Assembly: GCA_002270565.1 (NCBI GenBank)
Contig: NQMI01000246.1
Span: forward strand, 1 to 37,365
DNA: 37,365 bases
DNA from: Stenocarpella maydis
Taxonomy: Eukaryota > Ascomycota > Sordariomycetes > Diaporthales > Diaporthaceae
Reading direction: 5' to 3'
The notes below the pieces were generated by a model. That model was not told the origin of the DNA. It saw nothing but the letters and a program-made list of their open reading frames with translations, and did no database searches. This document shows, piece after piece, positions 23,780-34,300 of the stretch. A program made the position numbers and the translations under genes. The first letter of the stretch is position 1; each line of letters opens with the position of its first letter.

Positions 23780-24891
23780 ATGTCCCTTACATTTAACTGC
23801 CGCACGTAGCCCTTATTTCTAGCCCTATTGAGATTTAACGCCCAAGCACAAGGGCTATGGGACCAAATCAACCCTGCCTCAAATACCGAATACGCTTCAG
23901 TAGCAATTTCCGAGCCGCCAACGCTTAAAGCCATTATTAACGAAGAAAACAAGCAACGAGCTGATACATATGAGGTCTCGTACGCCTAATGGGAAGCTGC
24001 TGCCTAAGATCCCGAGCGCGGCCTACCCCGGCAGCCCTAACGCTTGCTACAACACGCAACAAGGCGCTTAAAGACCAATTTAAGGAGTCTCGAAAGGACT
24101 ACCCTTTGAAAGCGGCCCACTAAGCATATAAGGCGAAGGGGCTAAACGCTCTGAATTAATGGATCGAAGCGCATGTTGAAAAATCCCTTCTCATGGCAGC
24201 TATATAAATTTCAGGAAATTAAAACGATGTTTACCCAACCCGAGCGCTCATTAAGACTCTATGAGACCTCATAGCCCCTACAGAGGCAAGCACTATTACT
24301 ACGGTTAGAAACGAATACCTTAACACACTCCGTAAGGCCGGACTTCAGGGTACTAGTCTTAAAGCTTGGTTACTATGCTACCAATTAGCATTCCTTAACG
24401 CTAAAGCATATAAACTTCATGAAGTCCTTAATAAACCCAAGGCTTCCCTAGATTTCCTCTATGCTATAGGAACCCATTATTAGGCCGCCTAGGCGTGCGG
24501 ATAAGTGGATGAAATCATAAAGACTGATGCCCTGGGACTCCCTTAAGGGCTAAAGCTGAATAACTACGTATATTGGTTTATAGCGCTTGTTAAAGCTGAT
24601 CTGGAACGCTCGTTTGATGTGTACGCAACTCTTGCCGGAAGAACGCCCTTGGGAAAGTTCGACTGCCCTTGTGGCAAGTCGCACAACTGGGAACCCAAGC
24701 GTTGCTTATTTGTTGAATACACTCTAAATGGAGAAATCAAGAAGGACTATTCAGAAGGAACGTTTCATCCTCCCAGTAAGAGCTGGAGGAAGGAAATCCT
24801 TAAGCGCTTGGAAGACCCTAAATGGAGTGAAGTCCACATGGCTCTAGGGGGTAGCGAAGAAGTTAAGTACCCTGGGTTAATTACAGCCTAA
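23780..24891 (+). pseudogene. Broken copia-like Gag of the small LTR element
   Basis: The ATG at 23780 opens a frame with LWDQINP and EPPTLKAIINEENKQRADTY, resembling the N-terminus of fungal copia Gag. The homology-like frame then shifts at about 24000-24060. From about 24091 to 24891 it continues through an AYKLHEVLNKP-like helical part to a C-terminal knuckle-like motif (CPCGKSHNWEPKRC, C-x-C-x3-H-x6-C). Stops lie at 23807, 23987, 24005, 24038, 24121, 24157, 24205, 24220, 24262, 24481, 24490, 24502 and 24544: 12 are TAA/TAG and one is TGA. Many fall where Gln would suit the context, matching CAA/CAG to TAA/TAG changes. The last 270 nt is open and contains no Gln codon. The protein cannot be made in this copy without readthrough. 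Confidence 0.75.
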
Positions 24892-25081
24892 TTTCTTTTG
24901 TTTACGTTTGGAATTGACCTCGGCTATAACCGTTGGATGACCTTGGCTGATGAGCTATTGGATGGGGCGCGAAGACCTCGCGGCAACGGCTGGGGGCCCT
25001 CTTGAAGCCCAAAAACACCATGATTTTAATAACGATGAGGATGGTGATCTTCGTGGGTAACACCCACGGAGATCGGGGGTG

Positions 25082-25219
25082 TGTGGAACCTGAAACGCAC
25101 TACGTGCTTGGCAGCCAATACGCTAGGCACTACTTAAATGCCACGTATCGCTGTTCTAGAGCAACGTCTAGTTTCTAGACAACGGACCTACTGAATACAC
25201 TCGTTTTTTCCGTTCCACA
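25082..25219 (+). repeat. 3' LTR, 138 bp
   Basis: Same length and termini as the left LTR, with two single-base differences. It is preceded by a purine-rich tract and followed at once by the second ATTAT. Confidence 0.95.
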
Positions 25220-25224
25220 ATTAT
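25220..25224 (+). repeat. Target-site duplication, right copy (ATTAT)
   Basis: Matches 23579-23583 exactly. Confidence 0.9.
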
Positions 25225-26131
25225 CGCTCTACCGGAGTGAGTAGTCGGCCTGTTGTTGTTTTCATCTCTTTCTAGTTGATATTGCAACGTTGAATTCTCT
25301 GGAACAGCAGAGCGGCATATCATCGAAAGAACTTGAAGTGGCTAGTTCTGAACGTCTTTCTCGCTAAGTAAATATCCATAAATTGAAAGGTCTGCCAGTG
25401 TTGCATCCTATGGACCATCTACCGTTAGCGCCACCCACCGCAGTAACTTCACCCAAGGATCTAGCACATTCTGCACGGTGACATGACTACAACTGCTATT
25501 CCAGACTCGGCAGCCGTGGAGGTTAACTTATGCAGGGAAAATGCTCAGATTCCTTATATTTAGTTCGGATCCAGGAACGTTCCACTGCACGGGCAGAACG
25601 GCTGAGACTAGATCGACAACGGCGGCTGGGCAGCAGGCGAGCGCCGCGAGGAGCTCGGGCGTGCGAGGATTTATTCAGACTTATTGAACTTCTCCCGTGC
25701 TGATTTCGCTCCGGTGGCTCGGCGCCCATCCGACCGCATGGGAACACGGTTGTTAGCTGATCTTCGTATCGTTGAAAGCCCATCCCGATGTAATCTCGGC
25801 TGGCTTTGCCAAGAAGATTAGACGAGGACGGACGGTGAATAGGAGCGCCGCTGTGGCGGAAACGGTTGGTGGTTTGACAGTTGACCATGGTGGGTTACGT
25901 TCAACGAACTCGGAGGGCTCACCAGGAGAGTCTGAGTGACGAACTGCAAAGGTATAAATTGTTATGAACAACGCATAGGAGCTCATGCATTCTGTGAAGG
26001 TAGTGTTCTCTCAATCCTTGACTTCTTCTTAAGTGGATACATAATTATTGAGAGCTCTGTAGTGGAGAATCACTGTCACAGCAACTCCAACTCTCAAGTA
26101 CCAGTCCGACCTACCGCAAAGAGGCACGAAA
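25225..26131. promoter_or_regulatory. Flank and probable promoter of the CFEM gene
   Basis: No supported gene in this 0.9-kb stretch; overlapping minus frames at 25523-25986 have no recognisable features. A TATAAAT at 25953-25959, about 180 bp before the CFEM start codon, is a plausible TATA element. The leader just before the ATG is C/A-rich. Confidence 0.45.
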
Positions 26132-26554
26132 ATGCAGTTCTCAACGCTCCTCCTCGCCTGTGCAAGCGTAGCGAGCACGACAGCCGGAGACGCCACGGCC
26201 GGTCTGAAAAGACTCGCCAGCAAAGAAGTCAACTTCGCTTGCATAAAAACGCAGCCAGAGTACACAGCCCTCATGCCCAAATGCGCACAGTACTGCCACG
26301 GACTGGCCCTCACCACCAACGGCTGTAAGCCCGATGACCATATCTGCCACTGCAAGAACTTCAGCAAGACGGCGCAGATCATCGAGCCTTGCATCTTTGG
26401 GCCCAACCCCGGCCCTGCTGGGCCCTGCAGTAGCGACGAGATCACGCAGTTTGCTGGCACGGGCGCCAAGTACTGCGCCTTCTGGAACCAGACGGCGGAC
26501 GATGCCATTCAGGGCAAGTTCAGGCGGAACAAGTGTGCTTGCAAGATCAAGTAA
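26132..26554 (+). CDS. Secreted CFEM-domain protein
   Basis: A single exon of 140 residues. Residues 1-18 (MQFSTLLLACASVASTTA) form a signal peptide. The CFEM motif follows: C37, then PKCAQYC (C51, C55), NGC (C65), DxxCxC (D69, C72, C74), and C87 and C99, giving the eight-cysteine pattern. Three more cysteines (C115, C135, C137) are in the tail. In characterised CFEM proteins the Asp of DxxCxC is the axial heme ligand, and family members act in heme-iron uptake, as wall/membrane proteins or as host-interacting effectors. There is no C-terminal hydrophobic segment, so a GPI anchor is unlikely and the protein is probably released. The context AAAATGCAG fits a fungal start. It is convergent with the membrane-protein gene, with 299 bp between stops. 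Confidence 0.9.
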   Translation: MQFSTLLLACASVASTTAGDATAGLKRLASKEVNFACIKTQPEYTALMPKCAQYCHGLALTTNGCKPDDHICHCKNFSKTAQIIEPCIFGPNPGPAGPCSSDEITQFAGTGAKYCAFWNQTADDAIQGKFRRNKCACKIK

Positions 26555-26853
26555 ATATTGTGTCGCGGGCTGTGAGCAGAGCCCGGGAGAGGGAGATGTC
26601 AACGTGGTGGGTGCCGTGAAAACGAATAGTTGTCTATCAGCCTGGGCGCAAGAAGGAGCTGCGCCTGGTTTTGTACATCCATATTTCCATTCTATCCCAC
26701 CGACTTAACGCTTTAGAAGCAATGTGATATGGCCGACCAGTATAGCGACGTATATATATAGTCAACGCATCAGAATGTGCACACCGAAACTGGTCACTGA
26801 AAGGAGGCATGCGCGCTGCATTTTCTATCTCTGCAGCCCATCACGGCTTGCCA
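26555..26853. other. Convergent 3' spacer
   Basis: The 299 bp between the CFEM stop and the stop of the minus-strand membrane protein. It contains a TATATATA run near 26752-26760 and no open frame of interest. It must hold both 3' UTRs. Confidence 0.6.
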
Positions 26854-27951
26854 TTACCGGCCACCAATCGCAAAACCAGCCCAAGCATTAGGATGAAACG
26901 CCATGAGGTCGTAGAACCCAATGGTAATCGCGATAAAGAACACCCAGCGGCCAACTAGCGTAGCTAATGCACCCGAAAGGCCCATGCCATCAAACTGATA
27001 CAGCGTCGACAGCGTCAGGCTGACCGAGCCGACTGTGGCGAAGAAGGCACTCAGCCATGCCGCCTTCTGCAACTTGGGCTTGTACCACCTCTCCTGCAGC
27101 CACATGAGCAGTGTGGAATTGGCGACGACCAGCAGCACAAACCCGATGAACAGCGGGAGCTGCACGGCCAGCAGTATCCGCTGCGTGTCGGCCGGGTCCA
27201 AGAGGCCCGGGATGGTGGTGACGACCACGACGTTGAGAGCGACGAGCCCAACCCAGTTGACAAGGGCGGCGCGGAAGGGGGTCTTGGCCCAAAGCGCCGT
27301 GAGGTCGTCTCTTGTCGGCACCCACACCCATGATCTGGCGCCGAGGAGGGCCGGCTTGTAGGACTTTGGCGGCTCGAGGGCGCCGATCTTGATGTCGAGC
27401 GGCTCCATGGCCCCTCGGTGCGCGTTTAGGATCGCGACCAGGGCCAGCGACGCCCCCATCAGCAGGAGGATGAGGCCGAGGTCGGTGGTGAGAATCGTCG
27501 CGGCGCTGATGTCAAACCCAATGGTCTGCGGAGATACCTTCTGGCCCTGGGCCTGCCTCTGGGCGGTTACGACGCTGAAGGTGGCCGCAAGGGCCATGAG
27601 TGTCCCGCCGAGAGTAAGGAATATCTTGACCACCCAGACGGCATCCCGATAGGGGAAGATGGTGAACATGCGCCAGGTTTGTTCGCTGATGCTGGGGATG
27701 TCGGGCTCCTGCTCCCATTCGACGTCAAATATCGATTCCGGCTTGGCCCCGGCTTCTTGAGCACAGTAGTTCTTGTACTGAATCCAGTTGACTGGAATGA
27801 AGCTTTGGCGATGCCTGGCTCTCTCTTGCTCTGTTGCCAACGGTGATTTGCCGCCCAGTTCGCCATCATTTCTGCGTCGAGTGCCCGGCGGCAGTCCCAA
27901 CGGCTGATCCAGGCCGTAGAGAGATGCCCTGTAGGCGATAGCGGCGTTCAT
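26854..27951 (-). CDS. Six-TM integral membrane protein, unknown function
   Basis: Uninterrupted frame of 365 residues from the ATG at 27951. After an N-terminal hydrophilic part (about 1-100, with RRRNDGELGG and FPYRDAVW just before the membrane), six hydrophobic segments are visible at roughly 106-128, 151-177, 227-250, 258-284, 297-319 and 329-352, with a hydrophilic loop of about 45 residues between TM2 and TM3. The pattern resembles a lineage-restricted fungal integral membrane protein; I cannot name a family or transport substrate. The frame stays open for about 27 codons upstream of this ATG without another ATG, so a first exon further upstream is possible. GC-rich codon use matches the left-hand genes and shows no RIP-like damage. 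Convergent with the CFEM gene. Confidence 0.8.
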   Translation of the reverse strand: MNAAIAYRASLYGLDQPLGLPPGTRRRNDGELGGKSPLATEQERARHRQSFIPVNWIQYKNYCAQEAGAKPESIFDVEWEQEPDIPSISEQTWRMFTIFPYRDAVWVVKIFLTLGGTLMALAATFSVVTAQRQAQGQKVSPQTIGFDISAATILTTDLGLILLLMGASLALVAILNAHRGAMEPLDIKIGALEPPKSYKPALLGARSWVWVPTRDDLTALWAKTPFRAALVNWVGLVALNVVVVTTIPGLLDPADTQRILLAVQLPLFIGFVLLVVANSTLLMWLQERWYKPKLQKAAWLSAFFATVGSVSLTLSTLYQFDGMGLSGALATLVGRWVFFIAITIGFYDLMAFHPNAWAGFAIGGR

Positions 27952-28967
27952 GATGGGGGCGGACAAGATTGCCTTGGAGTGCAGCTCATTCCAGCGCAGA
28001 ACACCCCCGGCCCGCCGGTTTGAAGAGGTCCACCTGACCGCCGGCCCTTATTATTGTTGACAGCAGCATGGCGACAGGAGTAGCTTGTCCTGTTGGAAAC
28101 GAAAGAGCGGAAAAGTCAAAGCAGACATGAAATGCCAAGTGTCGGCAAACACCAGCTGTGTTTCTGGACGCGCAGGATAACAGCTTGGTCAGTGGGCCAG
28201 CATGGGTCGGAAACCACAATCCCGTAATCCTATTATAGTGGCTCAGGGACGCATAAGATCTGGTAGGCGCTCTCAGGTATTCGCCAACCGTGCTGTCGGT
28301 ACATTTGCTGATCCACAATCTGTTCGTTCCCCGCGGGGTGCGCTTTGAGCGCTGGGAAGTATCCACCATTGTGGAACATCAAAATACTGATTAGGAAGCT
28401 GAGCAGGTAAATAAACATCACTTGAAACACCACAGATTCACTGTGCGGCGGTAACTTCTTGCAGCTCGGTCCGATTCCAGGAGCACACGGTATACCGTCG
28501 ACATTGGTTGAAAATTCCCATGAGAAGGCCCCCTTGGTGCGAGAATTTCAACTGTACCTATAACGCTGGCCTTTGGAATACGACTGCATGCCTGCATCCC
28601 AGCTCACAAGGGTTTTGAAGGTAGGTACATAGCTACCTTATTCGAGCCAGAGACCTCAGCATCAGTGACCATCAATTGATCCCACTGTTCATGGCTTTAG
28701 TCAACGTGGGCGGGTTGGTGAAAGATGGAAATTCGTCCCGCCGGGAGATAAGATTCCTCCGAAGACGGATCCCTCGACAGTGCCGCGTTTCCAAAGCTGT
28801 CGTCCTGTCTGAGGTGACGTCTCGAGGGTTAGGATTGACGCGGCGTCCGTTCAGGGCACTACCTTGTCTCCCGTGCGCCCCGTCCGTCGATCGGATCAGC
28901 ATATGATCAGCACGAACCGGGAGCTGGAGCCATGATGCGCAGTGATGCCTGTGAGCTTAGTTTGCCA

Positions 28968-29003
<36 letters not shown>

Positions 29004-29007
29004 GCTG
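28968..29007 (+). repeat. (GGCT)n microsatellite
   Basis: About nine tandem GGCT tetramers, the last one or two interrupted by CAGG. Confidence 0.95.
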
Positions 29008-29417
29008 GCATCCGAACCACGAGTCTGCTGCCCATATCCCGTGAACGCTTTGGTGTGTGGTAGCAGCGCACCGTACCGCTGAGATCCACCCGCAGGACAT
29101 GTTCATGCCGCTGGCTCCGGGATACCACCTCTTAGATAGGGCTGCCGCCCCTTTTTAGGGCCAGCCATCCCCTGTTGAAACCGTCTGGTGTTCTAAGTTT
29201 AACAATTAGTCAGCCTGGTCCCCTTTACACGCCCAAACGGTTGATTTTCAAACTCCCCTTTGAAACTATATTCTCTCGCAAGCAGCCCGCTTTCGCGCGC
29301 TCAATAATAACAGACCTGTTTTGATCTTGCCTTTAGCCAGGCATATAAAAGTTTAGTAGGTATATAGAAAGTCTATACCCTAACCCTCTGGGCCTAGGCC
29401 TCTAGGCGTAGGCACTT

Positions 29418-29554
29418 AGGAAGGCCCTCTACACACCTATCACTGGCCTAAAGGAAGGCCCTCTATGCTTCCAGAGGAAGGCCCTTTACGCGCCCAGAGG
29501 AAGGCCCTTTAAATGCCCAGAGGAAGGCCCTTTATGCGCTAAAGGAAGGCCTTA
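29418..29554 (+). repeat. 23-bp minisatellite (AGGAAGGCCC...)
   Basis: Five to six diverged copies of a unit of about 23 bp that starts AGGAAGGCCCTTTA and ends GCGCCCAG; the leftmost copy carries a longer tail. Copies differ mainly by C/T and A/G transitions. It lies about 330 bp left of the copia LTR. Confidence 0.85.
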
Positions 29555-29885
29555 TATATACCTAGGTGCCTAAAGAAATGAGATGAGCACTATGTCAAAA
29601 TGGCTCACAGGCACAAATTTGACTGCAGAATATGTTGATTTTCGATAACAGGTGCCTACTCTAAAAAAGAAGTTGTCGCCGGAGGCGTTGGCCAGTGGAG
29701 AGCTATTTGTGTCAGCTCTTATAGACATAGCCTAAGCAATGATAGTAGTGATACGCTTATTAGATATGATTATGCTATAGTATTAAGCGCATAAGATCTC
29801 TAATTGGGAATGTTTATAACGGCCAATACAACGTGCGAGAGTGCTTCGTCAGGAGATGGTGCAGAGTGCATAAAACTATGCCTCC

Positions 29886-30102
29886 TGTTGGCTGGGTCAC
29901 GTATTGCAATACGATTGGGGGTTATGGTTAAAATTCTCTATCTAGGAGTAGTGGGTATAGTGGGCGTAGCCCGCCAGCTATCTCGGGCTTATATAGAGGG
30001 TAGTGGTTGCTGAGTAAGCAACTACGTCCTTTGGCTACAGTATGGTGGCTGTAGCGCTAGCCCACCAGTGTGCTGTTGCACACTGCTATTGCCACACTGG
30101 CA
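29886..30102 (-). repeat. Copia 3' LTR (left copy), about 217 bp
   Basis: In plus orientation it starts TGTTGGCTGG; its other end is placed at CACTGGCA because a pyrimidine run (the polypurine tract on the minus strand, AAAAGAAAAAGA) follows at once. The start is supported by alignment with the right copy; the inner end is inferred from TG...CA and the polypurine tract only. Confidence 0.7.
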
Positions 30103-31399
30103 GTCTTTTTCTTTTGCCAGTAACTATCTCCTCTAAAAATATAAAAAAAAAGTCCCAGGCATAGGGTTGAACCCACGCTCTTGCTATTTTAAGGAAAAAC
30201 AAAAGAAATTACTATATTCGTTACTAAATCCCTATATTACTACTGCTTTTAGCTATATTAGTCCCTTTATTGAGTTCGTTGTGTGTACCATTGTGCTAAG
30301 TGCTTATAAAATATAGGCACCTGGAAAGACCTAGCGTATTATAGCGGTCTCTACTTCCCCTAGAAGCTGAGAGTATATAATTATATAGTTCAACATAATG
30401 TAGTGCTATTCCCATATAAAATATCCGCTTTTAATAATTTACACCGCTTATTTATTATCTCTAGTACTTAAGGGTTATAAAAGAAATATGTAATAAGGAC
30501 TTATGATTCCTTTGCCTATAGGCTATAGATTGAATAAGGATTTACTTGGAACTAGAATAATAATTATTTAGATACCCTAAAACTGGAATAATAACTATCC
30601 GGCCTCCTAAACCTAGATCTCTAAACCCCCTCTCCCCCTAACTAAGTATTAACAATTAGCTAAATTAGGTATAATGCAGATTAACTATCTTCCAGCAGCA
30701 GATATTAGCAATAGGGTTTAATAATAACTCAATTAGTAAAAGCCCTCTCCATTAGAGGCTAATATTAAGAGTTAGTGGGGGTAGAGGAAGCAGTAGTTGG
30801 GTTAGGTAGGGATTGTAGTAAATAGTAATGAATGGCATATTGGAGCTAACTTCTTAGTAAATGCATAGCAGAGCGTGTACTGTCTGATGCCGCTCTGGGT
30901 AAGTATATAAAATATATGTTAAACAGGAGTTAAGACCGCAAAATCTCAACTAGGGATGCTTGATATAATATAGCTAGTAACTTAAGTACCTATAGGATAG
31001 TGGTAACCCTTATTACCTAAACCCTTAGTGCGTAGGTACTACTGTAAAAATCTTGGCTATAAGGTCTCGCCCTTAGGATGGATTTAAACTATAGATTGGC
31101 TAACTATATAGCTTCTTAGGGTAAGATATAGGTAATTAATTGATGGGGATATGAAGTTTTGCTGGTTGCTAGTATTGTGTGATCCCTTTTTTGTATCTCA
31201 GGGTACTTGTTAACTGCTATCTGGGGCTTAGGGTGGTAATGATTGGTGGTCCTCCCCCATGGGGTAGGGCGGCATTGGTGTGTATGGCTTTGCTAACCAA
31301 GTTGCATTGGTTAGTTAACTGCTGTAGGTTGTGGTCTTTGCTGGGCAAGTTAGCATATAGCTGTTCTTATAGTAATTATTATGATCCCTTATATGGTGT
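30103..31399. other. Non-coding 3' internal region of the copia element
   Basis: About 1.3 kb between the polypurine tract and the pol stop. I find no coding homology on either strand. On the minus strand near 30150-30185 there is a GGGTTCAACCC box followed about 15 bases later by nine T residues, resembling an RNA polymerase III B box and terminator. The rest is AT-rich with many TpA. Confidence 0.4.
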
Positions 31400-34300
31400 T
31401 TAGGTAGAGAAAGGGGTTGTTATTGCTAGCTGGCTATAGTTTATATATCTTTCTACCTTAATAATGAGGGTATTATTATTAATAAGGCATTCTAATGCCC
31501 TATTTGGGGTATTTTTTATGAAGGCATCTACTGGGTTATAGTCCCTAGTAATCTATTGGATCTTGTGGATCTTATGCTTCTTGTATGACTGCCTTAATGC
31601 TATTATATTAATTATAAGGTGCTTCTCTTTTATTGTCCCTAGCTTAACCAGATACTTATATAAAGAGTAGGAATCTATATAGATAATAAGAGGGATCTCT
31701 AGTAGGTTTAAGTATATAGTAATTTAGTAGAGAGTAGCAGCTATTATAATTCCTATATTAAAGCTATTAATTATACTATAGATCTTGGAAGCAAGTATGC
31801 TATGTATAACCCTCTTGCACTTAGTTGATGACTAATGGAGGATATTCCTGGTGATCTCCTATATAGATGGTTGCTTAGCTTATGCTTTATTTACTAGGGT
31901 AATTATATAGCTAATCTGAGAATTGAGGTTCTTGTTGTTAGTAAAAGATCTGTTTATAAAGATTATCAACTTGGCTGCTATAAGGTTTAGAGGAATGTAG
32001 TTAAGATTATGGCTAAGGTAATCTGCTTGCTACTTTAGCTGCTTGTTTAACTTGGTGCAGTCTTCTTCTTTAGGGTCTTGGATTTAAGCCGTAATAGAGA
32101 GGTTAAATGTTGCTTCCAGGTGGTAAATAGAAGCTAGATATACTCCTCTTGTGTGCTGCTCTATGTACTGTTAAGCGCGGTCCTTAGCTATATAGTTAAC
32201 TGGCTGTATCTTTGCCCCTTAGCCCTTTTGTTTAAGATTTATGATGCTATTGTATGATATTGTAATCTTTGTGCTGTTGAAGTTTAGTGATTTCTTAGGA
32301 GTTAGCCTGTCCTTTAGCTTGCAGCGGATCTCCTTCTCCTTAATTTTCTATTCTTTAAGCTCTAAAAAGGCTGGGGTATAGAGGGTGAGAGTATTATTAG
32401 TCTATATGGCAGTAATACTAAAGATGTTCTTACTGCTATGGTTAGCTATTAAGAGGTATGGGCTATATGTAGATATAATTATCCCTAGCTTCTTAATATA
32501 GTGTTTGTAATATGTAGCCCACTAGTATATACTGGCTTCTGTAATGCTATATAAGGGTTTAATTACTCTTATAATTGTGCTGGCTGGGTATTTGCCCCTT
32601 ATTTTAGGGGGAAGGTAGTACAGAATGGGCCTCTTGAGTGTGGATTTGATTGTGGATAGGCTTGGGTAATATTATGGAGCTTAAGATGTAGTCCCTTAGT
32701 TATTAATGTAGGCATAAGAGTAATAAGAAGTTGATAACTTGCACGTTGTACTGTTGGTGACTATGTGAGGATCTTATGCTTTGTAAGGTTACTAAATCTG
32801 GTAATAATGAGGCGGGACTTCTTATATGGCTTCTTAGTTTTGCCCTTAATCTCTCTAATAATGTGAGATTTAAAGATTTGGATTCCTTTATGCTTCTGCT
32901 TATTAAACTGCTTAAACTGGAATACTTCTTGGCTGATTAGCTCAGATACTTCCTTATTATCTGACTCTTTAAAGGGGTTGCCTAGAGTGGTAATGATGCT
33001 ATTCTAGTGGAGCTTTAGAGTAAGCTTGTAGTTCTTGACTTCATGTGGGGTAAGGAATATATAAGCGGTGATCTTATCTTCTATATTATTGGTAGTAGCA
33101 GCGCTATTGTTATTGTTGTCTGTAATGATAACCGCCTTCTTCCTGCTCTTGGCCCCATGTGGCTGTCCTTATTATTAAGGGACTATTGGGTTAGGAATAG
33201 TTGGTATGGGGTCTGGCTTGAAGCGTACTAGCTCCTTTAGGGTATTATTAGGGTCTGGCAGATTAAGAGGTTCTTCTTCATTATAATAGTATGGCTGTAT
33301 AAGGGTTGACTGGAAGATGACTGGTCTATTAGGAAGGTTGATTGTTATATTATGGTTGTTAATAGAGAGTAGTTTGTATAGGCCTTACTACTTAGTCTTT
33401 TCTCTTCATACCTGAACTTTGCTCTGGAGTAGTAGGCTTAAGGCTTCTGATATAACTAGGCTATTTCTTATATATAATGCTTTACTGATTTTACGTGTAG
33501 TGTTGATTTTCCTGACCTCCTTTATCGCCTTTTATACTGCCTTAGCTCTCTTTAGAGTAGATGGTGTAGGGGCTGAGTCCTCTGTTATATGTAGGTATGC
33601 TCTAAATATAAGGAGAGTTAGCATGAGATCGTTCGGGCTAACTATATTGTTGATTATACTAAAGCTTGCCTATAGTATAGCTTCTTTAGTAAATGTGGTT
33701 GATAACTTGGCGTATAATATGTTAAAAGCCTTATGTAAAGGAGCGTGATATTACTTTATTTTGCTGATTAACTAGTATGCTTCTGTGGGTATTTGTTTAT
33801 ATGTAATCCTTATGATATGTGTAGTACTCTTGAACTTGCTGGAAGTAAAGTTAGTCCCTGTATTGAATATAAGATGGTCTGGGGGACCTATATATATATT
33901 GATCTAGTAGCTCTGTAGGGCTTCTTATATATCTTTAGTGGAGAGAGAAGCTAAGAATTGTTTGGCTTGGAAGGAGGTGGCTAAGTTAATAATGTGTAGT
34001 ATAGGGAGCCCTATTAAGTATATTATATTTATGATAACTTTATAGTTAAAGTTAATATTATTATAGAGGTTAAACTTGAATCTTTGGGGCGTGGGAGAGT
34101 GTATTTGGTAATGGTGGTAGAACTTGGTAATAGCCTTTAGTATTGAGGAATTAATATTGTGGCTAGTGCTTGCTAGTAGCTAAGAGAGCTTTTTAATTAA
34201 TGGGTGCCTAAATTATCTGTATAGTTGCTGTAACTTGGTTTCCATAAGGAAGAGAATGGGGGCGTTGCTGCCCTTATTGATATCTATGAGGAACCATGGA

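Larger units (their letters stand above)
23584..25219 (+). mobile_element. Small gag-only LTR retrotransposon (copia-type)
   Basis: A complete 1,636-bp element bounded by two 138-bp LTRs and flanked by ATTAT duplications. The internal part is only 1,360 bp and holds a broken gag-like frame on the plus strand; there is no room for and no trace of protease, integrase or reverse transcriptase. A purine-rich stretch containing GGAGATCGGGGG (about 25068-25079) just before the right LTR is a likely polypurine tract. The LTRs differ at 2 of 138 positions, so insertion is fairly recent compared with the copia element further right. It is most simply a non-autonomous element mobilised by a related full-length copia. 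Confidence 0.9.
27952..29885. other. Gene-free spacer between membrane-protein gene and copia element
   Basis: No supported gene. The part next to 27951 is the likely promoter of the membrane-protein gene. It also holds the GGCT microsatellite and the 23-bp minisatellite listed separately. Composition becomes more AT-rich from about 29340 towards the copia element. Confidence 0.5.

Noticed and set aside
28968..29007. GGCT array as a CRISPR or regulatory array
   Set aside because: Plain tetranucleotide microsatellite without spacers; the sequence is eukaryotic.
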